NCBI GenBank assembly: GCA_900753245.1
Contig: CAADYJ010000018.1
Location: 1 to 46,575 of the forward strand
DNA length: 46,575 nt
Direction: 5' to 3'
Origin: Clostridia bacterium
GTDB lineage: Bacteria; Bacillota; Clostridia; TANB77; CAG-508
The position numbers and the translations under genes are program-made. Of the stretch, positions 1 to 7,773 are shown piece by piece (positions within the stretch are counted from its first letter, which is position 1; each line of letters opens with the position of its first letter). Under the pieces are notes generated by a model. That model worked only from the letters and a program-made list of their open reading frames with translations, did not search any database and was not told the origin of the DNA.

Positions 1-102
1 TCCAAACACTAAATTAATACTTACTCCTGCAAGTATGATTAACACTATTATTGTTACAACTAATGCTATTAGTGTTATACCTTTTTCTTCTTTTGATTTC
101 AT
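1..102 (-). CDS. Prepilin-like N-terminal methylation-site protein, 5' part only
   Basis: Only the first 34 codons lie in the window; the gene runs off the left edge. The ATG at 102-100 is preceded by a strong AGAGGAGGAA Shine-Dalgarno. The peptide starts with a short charged stretch and then a class III signal motif (K7-G8-I9-T10-L11), followed by one hydrophobic helix. This is the layout of type IV pilin or pseudopilin leaders, where a prepilin peptidase cuts after the Gly. The usual Glu at mature position 5 is Ala13 here, so processing is uncertain. The leader is closely similar to that of the prepilin/tail-collar protein at 39383-40195, and the two genes also share promoter sequence, so they are probably paralogues. 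What the missing C-terminus carries cannot be seen. Confidence 0.8.
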   Translation of the reverse strand, partial: MKSKEEKGITLIALVVTIIVLIILAGVSINLVFG

Positions 103-177
103 TTTCTTTTTTCCTCCTCTATTTAAAAAAATTTAACATAAATTTAATACAAATTTTGTTTTTCTTTACCTATATAT

Positions 178-207
178 TTTATAACATTAACCTCTTATTT
201 TTGTCAA
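178..207 (-). promoter_or_regulatory. Sigma-A type promoter of the truncated prepilin-like gene
   Basis: On the minus strand TTGACA (207-202) and TATAAA (183-178) are separated by 18 bp. Much of the sequence between and after the boxes matches the promoter at 40230-40258 in front of the paralogous gene. Confidence 0.65.
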
Positions 208-297
208 CACAATTTTCTTAAATTTATAATTATTGTATGTAACAAAAACTACATATTTTTGTCACATATTTGTAAACTTAATTTTTTTATAAAAAGG

Positions 298-326
298 TTT
301 ACAAATCTTGTCTATTAATATAGAAT
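298..326 (+). promoter_or_regulatory. Sigma-A type promoter of tsaB-rimI
   Basis: TTTACA (298-303), a 17-bp spacer and TAGAAT (321-326), about 38 bp before the tsaB start. Confidence 0.65.
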
Positions 327-363
327 AAAGTAGAATTATAAAAGAAAAAGAAGGTAATTAATT

Positions 364-1077
364 TTGAAAATTTTAAGCTTAGATACTTCTTCTAAAATAT
401 GCTCTGTTGCAGTTTTAGAAGATACAGATGTTATGATTGAAAAACATATAGAAAATGAACTTACTCACTCACAAAAACTTATGCCTTTAGTCGACGAAAT
501 TTTAAAACAAACTAATCTTAATTTAAAAGATTTTGACTTTTATGCATGCTGCGTTGGTCCTGGCTCTTTTACTGGTGTACGTATTGGCGTATCTACTGTA
601 AAAGCATTTTGTGATGTAACAAATGTACCAATTGTAAGTGTAAGTTCTTTAGAAAGTTTGGTTTACAATACACTTTCATCTAATTTTACAAATGATGCTG
701 ATTTAGTTTGTTCTATTCTAGATGCAAAAAATGATAATGTTTATTTTGGGTTATTTAAAAAGTTAGATAATCATTTTGAATTAATAGAAAATTTAGATGC
801 TAAAAATATTGATGAAATGATATCTTTATTAAAAAAATACCACTCTACTCCTATTTTATTTGTTGGAGATGGTGCTGAAAAACATCAATATAAGTTATTA
901 AAATATTTTTCTAAAGCTACTTTTGTTGAAGATGTGCACAATAAACAAACAGCAAATAGTGTTGGTATAGCAGGATATTATCATTATAAAAACGGAAACT
1001 TTGGAGATTCAAACTCTATTACTCCTCTTTATTTAAGAAAATCTCAAGCTGAACGAGCTTTAGAAGGAGAAAAATAA
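364..1077 (+). CDS. tsaB: tRNA threonylcarbamoyladenosine biosynthesis protein TsaB
   Basis: This 237-residue protein belongs to the ASKHA-fold TsaB family. TsaB is the non-catalytic partner of TsaD and TsaE in making t6A at position 37 of ANN-decoding tRNAs in the cytoplasm. It opens with the family signature KILSLDTSS and carries the conserved GPGSFTGVRIG segment near residue 65. Length is normal. The start is a TTG at 364 with AAGG nine bases upstream; no ATG fits the conserved N-terminus. The stop codon is followed directly by the rimI ATG, so the two are co-transcribed from the promoter at 298-326. The usual upstream tsaE is absent: the left neighbour is an unrelated gene on the opposite strand, so tsaE and tsaD must lie elsewhere. 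Confidence 0.93.
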   Translation: MKILSLDTSSKICSVAVLEDTDVMIEKHIENELTHSQKLMPLVDEILKQTNLNLKDFDFYACCVGPGSFTGVRIGVSTVKAFCDVTNVPIVSVSSLESLVYNTLSSNFTNDADLVCSILDAKNDNVYFGLFKKLDNHFELIENLDAKNIDEMISLLKKYHSTPILFVGDGAEKHQYKLLKYFSKATFVEDVHNKQTANSVGIAGYYHYKNGNFGDSNSITPLYLRKSQAERALEGEK

Positions 1078-1527
1078 ATGATAGATATTACAAAAATAAA
1101 GATTTCTACAATGATGCTTAATGATTTGGAACAAATCAAAGAAAATTTACAAACAGATTTTGATGATTTTTGGAATTTTGAAATATTTAAAGAAGAACTT
1201 GCAAATACTAATTCTATGTATTTAGTTTTAAAATATGAAAATGAAATTGTTTCTTTTGGTGGTATTAAATTTATACTAGATGAAGCAGATATAATGAATA
1301 TAGTAACTAAGAAAGATAAAAGAAATCAAGGTTTTGCTAAATTCTTATTAAATGAATTAATTACTATGGCAAAAGAACAAAATTGCAAAACTATTACTCT
1401 TGAAGTAAATGAAAATAATTTACCAGCAATTAAACTTTATAAAGATTTTAAATTTAAAGAAATTGGTAAAAGAAAAAATTATTATAAAAATGGCGATACA
1501 GCTATTTTAATGACATATACTTTTTAA
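1078..1527 (+). CDS. rimI: GNAT acetyltransferase, RimI-like (ribosomal protein N-alanine acetyltransferase)
   Basis: A 149-residue single-domain GNAT protein. The acetyl-CoA pyrophosphate loop is visible as R82-N-Q-G-F-A87, followed by the typical beta-strand/helix end with NNLPAIKLYKDFKFKEIGKRKNYY, split here as NNLPAIKLYK and FKFKEIGKRKNYY. In Firmicutes the gene following tsaB is usually rimI, which acetylates the N-terminus of ribosomal protein S18. The start abuts the tsaB stop (TAA-ATG), which suggests translational coupling. The exact substrate is inferred from position rather than from the sequence. Confidence 0.85.
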   Translation: MIDITKIKISTMMLNDLEQIKENLQTDFDDFWNFEIFKEELANTNSMYLVLKYENEIVSFGGIKFILDEADIMNIVTKKDKRNQGFAKFLLNELITMAKEQNCKTITLEVNENNLPAIKLYKDFKFKEIGKRKNYYKNGDTAILMTYTF

Positions 1528-1579
1528 CAACAAATGATATAATATACTGTTTTTATGTATATTTTGAAAGGAGAAACAA

Positions 1580-3967
1580 ATGAAAAATAAAAACGAATTA
1601 TCTTATAAGGATTTAAAATTTACTTGTGATGAAACTGTCTTCTCTTTTGAAGATACTTCTGAATTAACACCTATTGTTACAGGAATTGGTCAAGAGCGTG
1701 GAATTAAAGCTCTAGAATTTGGCGTTAATGTTGATATTAAAGGTTACAATCTATATTTAGAAGGTCCTAGTGGCGTAGGTAAAACAATGTACGCTAAAAA
1801 TTATTTAGATAAAATATCTAAAAAGAAAAAAACACCTGCAGATTGGTGCTATATATATAACTTTGACAACCCAAATGAACCTATCGCTGTTTCATTCCCT
1901 GCTGGTCAAGGAAAAGAATTTAAGGAAACTATGGATACTTTTATTAAAGAAATTAAAAGTGATATTAAAAGTACCTTTAATAATGATGAATTTGAAAAAG
2001 AAAAAAAATTAATTAAACAAGATTTTGAACAAAAGAGAACTTCTTTATTAGAGAAATTAAACGAAGATGCTGGTAAACATGGTTTTCAAGTAAAATCTGC
2101 TCAAAACGGAATTTACATGATGCCTGTTATAGATGGTAAAACAATTGAAGAAGAAGAATTTGATAAGTTAGATGATGAAATAAAGAGACAATTTGAAGAA
2201 AAATCTAGCATTGTACAAGAGCAAATAATGACTGTAATTGCAAAAATAAAAGAAATTGAAAGAGCATCTGACAAACGCTTGGAAGAATGGCAATCAAATA
2301 TCGCTCTTCTTACAGTAAATTCTCATATTAACTATATTAAAAACAAATACAAAAGAAACAAAAAAGTTAATAAATTCCTAACAGATATTAAACAAGATAT
2401 CTTAAAGAATATTTCTATATTTACAGCAGATGATTCTAATTCTCAACCACAACAACAAGTTGGCCCTAGACAAGAACCTCCAAAACCTTGGCTTAACTAT
2501 CGTGTAAATTTATTTGTAGATAATAGTAATTTAGAAGGAGCTCCAGTTATTATGGACTCTAACTATTCTTATCATAACATTTTCGGTAAATTAGAATATG
2601 AAAATTATTATGGTTCACTAAAAACAGACTATACAATGTTAAAGCCAGGCTTACTTCAAATTGCTAATGGCGGTTATATAATATTTCAAGCAAAGGATTT
2701 ACTTGCCAATGGTATATGTTACGAAGCTTTAAAGAAAGCACTTCGTATAAAACAACTTTCTATTGAGAATACTCCTGATCAACGTTCTTCAATGGTTATG
2801 ATTTCCTTGAAGCCTGAGCCTATTCCTTTAGATTTAAAGGTTATTATGGTTGGAAATGATACAATTTATCAATCTTTACTTGCTATGGATAGTGATTTTA
2901 GAAAACTATTTAAAGTAAAAGTTGAATTTGCAGAAGATGCACCTTTAAATGATGAAAATATGAATAAACTTGCACAATTTATTCACGGTTTTTGTGAGCA
3001 AGAAGAGCTACCTCATTTAGATAAAACTGCTGTAGCTAAGATTGTAGAATATGCTTCAAAAATTTCTGGTGAAAAAGAAAAAATTTCTACTAGATTTACA
3101 GATATTTCTCAAGTAGTAGGCGAAGCTGCAACTTGGGCAAAAATGGATAAAAAGAAAATAGTAACAGCTAACTATATAGACACTGCTCTTAAAGAAAGAA
3201 TTGAAAGAGTAAAAAAATATGATGCTAAATACATGGAAATGATAAAAGAAAACACCTTACTTATTGAAACAGCTGGAAGTAAAGTTGGTCAAATAAATGG
3301 TCTTACTGTTATGACAATAGGTGATTATACATTTGGAAAACCAGTAAAAATTACAGCTAACACATATATGGGTAAAACTGGAATTATAAATATTGAAAGA
3401 GAAGTTGAACTTTCTGGTTCTTCACACTCTAAGGGTATATTAATTTTAAGTGGTTATTTAGGTGAAATGTTTGCGCAAGACTTTCCTCTATCTCTTACTG
3501 CTAGTATTTGTTTTGAACAATTATATAATGGAGTAGATGGTGATAGCGCTTCTAGTACAGAATTATATGCAATTTTATCTAGTTTATCTGGAGTTCCTAT
3601 TAATCAATCTATGGCTGTTACAGGTTCTGTTAATCAAAAAGGTGAAATCCAACCTATTGGCGGAGTTAATGATAAAATTGAAGGCTTTTACCAAGTATGT
3701 AAAATGAGAGGTTTAGATGGAAGTCATGGAGTTATGATTCCTGTACAAAATGTACAAAATTTAAGTCTATCTGATGAAATTATAGAAGCTGTTAAAAATA
3801 AAAAATTCCATATTTATGCTATTTCTACTATTGAAGAAGGAATTGAAATTTTAACTGGTGTACCTGCTGGCAAAAAAGATTCAAATGGTCACTTCCCTGC
3901 TGGAACTGTTAATTATTTAGTTTATGAGAAATTAAAAAAATATGCTAAACTAAGCAAAGACATGTAA
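1580..3967 (+). CDS. Lon-family ATP-dependent serine protease (COG1067, LonB/LonC-like)
   Basis: A 795-residue cytoplasmic AAA+ protease of the Lon family, but without the classical N-terminal LAN domain. The ATPase part has Walker A G62-P-S-G-V-G-K-T69 and is interrupted by a long charged coiled-coil-like insertion (about residues 120-270). The C-terminal S16 protease domain has the Ser-Lys dyad: S656 in DGDSASST and K699 in GGVNDKIEG. The 43-residue spacing is the same as in E. coli Lon (S679/K722). GGAG lies 8 bases before the ATG. The gene stands alone, with its own intergenic -10-like TATAAT (1538-1543) and a terminator at 3971-4000. It is likely a housekeeping or stress protease; substrates are unknown. 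Confidence 0.9.
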   Translation: MKNKNELSYKDLKFTCDETVFSFEDTSELTPIVTGIGQERGIKALEFGVNVDIKGYNLYLEGPSGVGKTMYAKNYLDKISKKKKTPADWCYIYNFDNPNEPIAVSFPAGQGKEFKETMDTFIKEIKSDIKSTFNNDEFEKEKKLIKQDFEQKRTSLLEKLNEDAGKHGFQVKSAQNGIYMMPVIDGKTIEEEEFDKLDDEIKRQFEEKSSIVQEQIMTVIAKIKEIERASDKRLEEWQSNIALLTVNSHINYIKNKYKRNKKVNKFLTDIKQDILKNISIFTADDSNSQPQQQVGPRQEPPKPWLNYRVNLFVDNSNLEGAPVIMDSNYSYHNIFGKLEYENYYGSLKTDYTMLKPGLLQIANGGYIIFQAKDLLANGICYEALKKALRIKQLSIENTPDQRSSMVMISLKPEPIPLDLKVIMVGNDTIYQSLLAMDSDFRKLFKVKVEFAEDAPLNDENMNKLAQFIHGFCEQEELPHLDKTAVAKIVEYASKISGEKEKISTRFTDISQVVGEAATWAKMDKKKIVTANYIDTALKERIERVKKYDAKYMEMIKENTLLIETAGSKVGQINGLTVMTIGDYTFGKPVKITANTYMGKTGIINIEREVELSGSSHSKGILILSGYLGEMFAQDFPLSLTASICFEQLYNGVDGDSASSTELYAILSSLSGVPINQSMAVTGSVNQKGEIQPIGGVNDKIEGFYQVCKMRGLDGSHGVMIPVQNVQNLSLSDEIIEAVKNKKFHIYAISTIEEGIEILTGVPAGKKDSNGHFPAGTVNYLVYEKLKKYAKLSKDM

Positions 3968-3970
3968 ATT

Positions 3971-4000
3971 AAAAGGAGCTGTTTTAATACAGCTCTTTAA
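3971..4000. terminator. Bidirectional intrinsic terminator
   Basis: GAGCTGT (3976-3982) pairs with ACAGCTC (3989-3995), flanked by an A-run on the left and TTT on the right. It sits between the convergent protease and zinc-peptidase genes. Confidence 0.75.
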
Positions 4001-4005
4001 TTATT

Positions 4006-4716
4006 CTATATAATATTTATTATAACCACTATTATAGTATATATTATTACTTTTAAAATGCAGTTAAAAAACAAAATATAATTTGTTGCAGGTATTCCTA
4101 TGTTATTAATCCTTTGATATTCTTTTACTACCTCTTCTATTTTTTCCTTATTGTAAATTGGATTTTTTTCTATATATTGAAGCATATATTCTTTTGCTAA
4201 ATATGGTGCTTTTGTCATTGCATCTGTTTCTAGATAAGCTCTTATTACATAATAAAAAAATCCTAATATAGTTAATATTATAACTTGCAATTTAGTATCT
4301 TTAAAAACTCCTAAAATAGTTAATATTACGCTTAATATAAAATATAGTATATAAAAATTTGAATAAATATAATTAAATAATAGTAATTTTTGATTTTGCA
4401 CTGAATGTAAACATTCATGTGCTATTGTTTGAATTCTTGTATATGTTTTACTTATATTAGCAATAAAAATTGTGTCTGAAATAGCAATATATAAACTAGC
4501 TGTTTTATCATTATTTTCTTTAATTTTTACTTTTTTATTATTTAATTTTTCTAGAATATCTTCACATATTTCTTTATTATTTGGAAATTTAGATACAATA
4601 TCATCACATTTTTTATTATTTCCAGCTTCTTTTAATTTTTTTAAATTTACTTCAAAAATAAACGCTCCTATTATCAATATAATTACTAAAACTATTAATG
4701 CTATTACTAATTCCAT
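4006..4716 (-). CDS. Membrane zinc metallopeptidase, YugP-like
   Basis: A 236-residue protein with an N-terminal transmembrane helix (about 2-22), a zinc-binding HECLH motif at H100-H104, two adjacent hydrophobic helices (about 121-160), a possible third metal ligand in LETDA (E163/D165), and a C-terminal membrane helix (about 213-235). This matches the neutral zinc metallopeptidase family of YugP (PF04298), whose physiological substrate is not established. The usual motif is HEVGHA; here it is HECLHS, which is less typical. AAGGAGAAA lies before the ATG. The gene is flanked by terminators on both sides, so it is probably monocistronic. Confidence 0.75.
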   Translation of the reverse strand: MELVIALIVLVIILIIGAFIFEVNLKKLKEAGNNKKCDDIVSKFPNNKEICEDILEKLNNKKVKIKENNDKTASLYIAISDTIFIANISKTYTRIQTIAHECLHSVQNQKLLLFNYIYSNFYILYFILSVILTILGVFKDTKLQVIILTILGFFYYVIRAYLETDAMTKAPYLAKEYMLQYIEKNPIYNKEKIEEVVKEYQRINNIGIPATNYILFFNCILKVIIYTIIVVIINII

Positions 4717-4773
4717 AACTATTTCTCCTTATATATAATATACTCTAAATGTAATTTAATTTAAAAATTTATT

Positions 4774-4807
4774 AAAAAAATCGTAAATAGTTTTTTACTA
4801 TTTACGA
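4774..4807 (-). terminator. Intrinsic terminator after ylbF-like gene
   Basis: On the minus strand TCGTAAATAG and CTATTTACGA form a perfect 10-bp stem (4781-4807) followed by a T-run. Confidence 0.8.
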
Positions 4808-4820
4808 CTTTTTTCGACAT

Positions 4821-5153
4821 TTACAACACATCTTGTACTGACTCTGCTATTATCTTATTTACATCAGCTATCATTACATTAAATTTTACTTCTAAATCAA
4901 AATATTCTTTTATTTCTTTATTTTCTATTAAAATAGTATACATCTCTTGCAATTTTTTGTTTTTATCTGCCTCTACTTCTTTTCCTTGCATTGCTAAAAC
5001 TTGCACTTCATAACGAGTCTTTTCAAACTCATCAACTTTAGCTTTTAAAGTGCTATTTGATTCAAGTTTTTTCTTAGCTTCTTTAAATTGTATATATTCT
5101 TCTGAAGATTTTATTTCGCTTGCTAATTTATTTGCAGTATCATATACATTCAT
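4821..5153 (-). CDS. YlbF-family regulator
   Basis: A 110-residue, almost wholly helical and charged protein with the YlbF/YmcA layout: VYDTANKLASEIKSS at the N-terminus and a long coiled-coil-like middle. In Bacillus, YlbF, YmcA and YaaT form a complex that affects RNase Y-dependent mRNA processing, competence and sporulation. AAGGAGAAAT precedes the ATG. It follows the GT4 gene by 67 bp on the same strand and ends at the terminator 4774-4807, so the two are probably co-transcribed. No Cys residues for an iron-sulfur cluster are visible. Confidence 0.8.
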   Translation of the reverse strand: MNVYDTANKLASEIKSSEEYIQFKEAKKKLESNSTLKAKVDEFEKTRYEVQVLAMQGKEVEADKNKKLQEMYTILIENKEIKEYFDLEVKFNVMIADVNKIIAESVQDVL

Positions 5154-5220
5154 TTTATTTCTCCTTTTTTTCTAATTTTAGAAACAAACTCAAAATTTAA
5201 ATTTATTAACTGTAAAACAG

Positions 5221-6513
5221 TTAAGCATAAGCATGTTTTTTCTTAAATGCAAGTAAATTTGTTATTTCTGAATCTGTATTCTTTGCTTTTTTGGCTTTTT
5301 CTGCATTTTCCTGTGTTATCTGATTTGCTTGTCTTTCTGCCATTGTTTGGCAAATTGCTTTTTGATATGTAAAGTGTGTATCTTGAGCAATTTTATTCCA
5401 ATTATATAATTCTTTTACTTTTGCTTTTGCATTTTTAGAGACTTTTGCAGCTAATTGATGGTCATATAAAAGTGCTAATATTGAGTCTGCTATTGAATTG
5501 CTATTTCCTGCATAGCTCTTCATTCCTGTTACACCATGTTCTACTATTTCATCTAGTCCTCCAACATCTGATACTACTGTTGGTACTCCTGCTAGCATTG
5601 CTTCTAATGCAACAATTCCAAATGGTTCATATGTACTTGGAAATACTGCTACATCTGCACATTTATACATTTTTTGCACTTGCTTAGCATTTAAATAGCC
5701 TGTAAAATATACTTTGTTAGAAATTCCTAAAGCTTCTGCTTGAGCTTTCAATTCATCTGTCATTCCACCTTTTCCGGCAATTATTAATTTTGCATCATTA
5801 TATCCATTCAATATTTTTGGCATTGCTGAAATTAAATGTTGTATTCCTTTTTCATAAACTAAACGTCCCATGTATAATATTATTTTCTCATTATCTGAAG
5901 CATATTGTCTTCTAAATTCATAATCTCTTTCTATTCCATTAAAGTTTGTCAAATTTATACCATTTGGTATAACATTTATTTTTTCAAAAGGTAATCCAAA
6001 TAATCCTTGAATATGACCTTTCATAAAATTACTATTTACAATTACTTCTGTTGATTCATATGTAAGCATCCATTCTGTATCATTTATATATCTTTGAGTA
6101 TCATCATGTATTCCACTATTTCTTCCACTTTCTGTTGCATGTATTGTTGAAACTAATGGAATGTCATATGCATGTTTTAAAACTTTAGCTGCATTTGCTA
6201 CTAACCAATCATGTGCATGTATTACATCAAATTTTCCTTCTTTTTCTATTATTTCAGAAGACTTTGCTATCATATTAAAATTTAGTTGCATAATCCAATC
6301 TATAAAATTGTTTGGTCTTATCATGTAGTTATCTACTCTATATACCTTTACTCCTTTGTCATTTTCAAAATAAGGGGTGTCTCCATCTCTATATGTTACA
6401 ACTGTAACATCATGCCCATCTTTTATTAATCTTTTTGATAAATCATGTACTACTCTAGCAATTCCTCCAACTATTCTTGGTGGATATTCCCATGTTAACA
6501 TTAATATTTTCAT
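5221..6513 (-). CDS. GT4 glycosyltransferase, probable alpha-glucan (glycogen) synthase
   Basis: A 430-residue GT-B enzyme. The N-terminus KILMLTWEYPPRIVGGIARV carries the glycine-rich loop of glycogen/starch-synthase-like transferases. The C-terminal half has VIPNGIN and the nucleotide-sugar EX7E motif (E296-PFGIVAL-E304), followed by PTVVSDVGG. The last ~30 residues are a charged low-complexity tail. Divergent neighbours encode DUF4912 and a GH57 branching enzyme, a set that suggests synthesis of a storage alpha-glucan; this is inference from context. The SD AAGGGGA lies rather far (about 11 nt) from the ATG. Transcription is from 6637-6665 or from an alternative TTGTTT-18-TATAAA further down. 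Confidence 0.85.
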   Translation of the reverse strand: MKILMLTWEYPPRIVGGIARVVHDLSKRLIKDGHDVTVVTYRDGDTPYFENDKGVKVYRVDNYMIRPNNFIDWIMQLNFNMIAKSSEIIEKEGKFDVIHAHDWLVANAAKVLKHAYDIPLVSTIHATESGRNSGIHDDTQRYINDTEWMLTYESTEVIVNSNFMKGHIQGLFGLPFEKINVIPNGINLTNFNGIERDYEFRRQYASDNEKIILYMGRLVYEKGIQHLISAMPKILNGYNDAKLIIAGKGGMTDELKAQAEALGISNKVYFTGYLNAKQVQKMYKCADVAVFPSTYEPFGIVALEAMLAGVPTVVSDVGGLDEIVEHGVTGMKSYAGNSNSIADSILALLYDHQLAAKVSKNAKAKVKELYNWNKIAQDTHFTYQKAICQTMAERQANQITQENAEKAKKAKNTDSEITNLLAFKKKHAYA

Positions 6514-6636
6514 TTTTATTTTAGTCCCCTTTCTTAAGACAAATTTTCTTTCGTTTTTTATTACTTTTTATAGCAAGTTTATTTTATACAAGTTTTCGAT
6601 AAATGTAAACAATTTTTGATAAAATATTTCAATTTT

Positions 6637-6665
6637 CTTATATATATTATTACAAACAATTTCAA
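6637..6665 (-). promoter_or_regulatory. Candidate sigma-A promoter for the GT4 gene
   Basis: Minus strand: TTGAAA (6665-6660), 17 bp, TATAAG (6642-6637). The 302-bp intergenic region 6514-6815 holds this, the divergent promoter at 6745-6773 and the two ribosome-binding sites; I see nothing else in it. Confidence 0.5.
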
Positions 6666-6744
6666 TTGTCTATATTAATAATAAACGTAATATTTTTTTA
6701 ACTTCTTTGTAACATAATTGTAATATTATTTATTCTCTTTTCTA

Positions 6745-6773
6745 TTGAATTTATTACACTTTTGATATAGTAT
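6745..6773 (+). promoter_or_regulatory. Candidate sigma-A promoter for DUF4912-GH57
   Basis: TTGAAT (6745-6750), 17 bp, TAGTAT (6768-6773), about 40 bp before the DUF4912 start. Confidence 0.5.
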
Positions 6774-6815
6774 ATATGAAGAGAAAAATGTCGTTTTTAC
6801 TAAGGAGGAAAACAA

Positions 6816-7745
6816 ATGCCAAGAAAAACAAAAGAAGAATTAAAAGAAGAAACTAAAGTAGTACCTACAGTTAAAAAAACTAATGGAGCTACAAAAGCAA
6901 AATCTACAACAAGAAAAAAAATATCAGAAACTAAAACAGTAGAAAAAAAATCTACTGCTAATAATGCTGTTCAAAAAAAATCTAATAATAAAACTGAAGA
7001 AAAAAAATCTACAGTAAAAAAATCTACAGTAAAAAAATCTACAGTAAAAAAATCTACTACTGCTTCAACAAAAAAGAAATCAACGACTAAAAAAGCTTCT
7101 TCTAAAAAAGCAACTTCTCCTAAAAAGACAACAAAAAATATTAAAAAAGCTGAAATTTTAGAATATTATGATTTACCTTATCGTTATAATGAAACAACTG
7201 TAAAAGTTTTAGCACAAACACCAAATACTTTATTTGTTTATTGGGATATATCTGATGATGATAAAAAATCATATATTGAAAAATATGGCGAATATTTTTT
7301 TAATAATACAAAACCTGTTTTAGTAGTTCATAACAAAACTAACAATTCTACTTTTGAAGTAGATATTAATGATTTTGCTAACAGTTGGTATTTACACATT
7401 TTAGATAGCGATTGTGATTATCAAATAGATTTAGGAAGACGTCCTATAAACAATTATGTTTCTATTGAAAATGATTATTTATATGTTACTTCTTCAAATG
7501 AAATGGAAACACCTAATGACCATATTTTATTTGATCATTTAAATAATAATATTTATTTTAAAAATGTAAAAACAAATACTACTTCAAAGAAGAATATTGC
7601 TAATCTTTCTTTACTAAAGAAAATAAGTAAAATTTCTGATATAAAAAACTTCTATCAAGCTTTATACCCTGAAGAAATGATTAATTTTGAAAGATTAGAT
7701 TTATCAAATCCATCATCTAGCAATCCTACTTCAAGTTTTAAATAA
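6816..7745 (+). CDS. DUF4912 protein with lysine-rich N-terminal tail
   Basis: 309 residues. Residues 1 to ~110 are a disordered Lys/Thr/Ser-rich tail with KKSTV-type repeats, resembling histone-H1-like tails. Residues ~115-230 show the DUF4912 pattern: LPYRYNETTVKVLAQTP, VYWDIS, an FEVDIND strand, SWYLHIL and YQIDLGRRP. DUF4912 has no proven activity; the domain has an immunoglobulin/CBM-like look and in several Firmicutes sits next to GH57 and GT4 genes, so a glucan-binding role is a reasonable guess. AAGGAGG precedes the ATG. GH57 follows after 28 bp. The basic tail could bind nucleic acid or acidic polymers, but this is speculation. Confidence 0.85.
   Translation: MPRKTKEELKEETKVVPTVKKTNGATKAKSTTRKKISETKTVEKKSTANNAVQKKSNNKTEEKKSTVKKSTVKKSTVKKSTTASTKKKSTTKKASSKKATSPKKTTKNIKKAEILEYYDLPYRYNETTVKVLAQTPNTLFVYWDISDDDKKSYIEKYGEYFFNNTKPVLVVHNKTNNSTFEVDINDFANSWYLHILDSDCDYQIDLGRRPINNYVSIENDYLYVTSSNEMETPNDHILFDHLNNNIYFKNVKTNTTSKKNIANLSLLKKISKISDIKNFYQALYPEEMINFERLDLSNPSSSNPTSSFK
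7008..7052 (+). repeat. In-frame 15-bp tandem repeat, three copies
   Basis: The unit TCTACAGTAAAAAAA is repeated three times exactly and encodes STVKK in the basic tail of the DUF4912 protein. It is likely variable in copy number through slippage. Confidence 0.9.
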
Positions 7746-7773
7746 AATTATTATTTTACAAAGGAGACAAAAA

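Noticed and set aside
4472..4738. Many 60-130-codon open frames opposite real genes (for example here, 10778-11188, 13614-14096, 31706-32086, 44718-45236)
   Set aside because: They are antisense shadows: hydrophobic or low-complexity translations, no ribosome-binding site, and fully overlapped by well-supported genes.
5206..5224. Terminator between the GT4 and YlbF genes
   Set aside because: TTAACTG/CAGTTAA is a weak stem without a proper T-run; the genes are probably co-transcribed.
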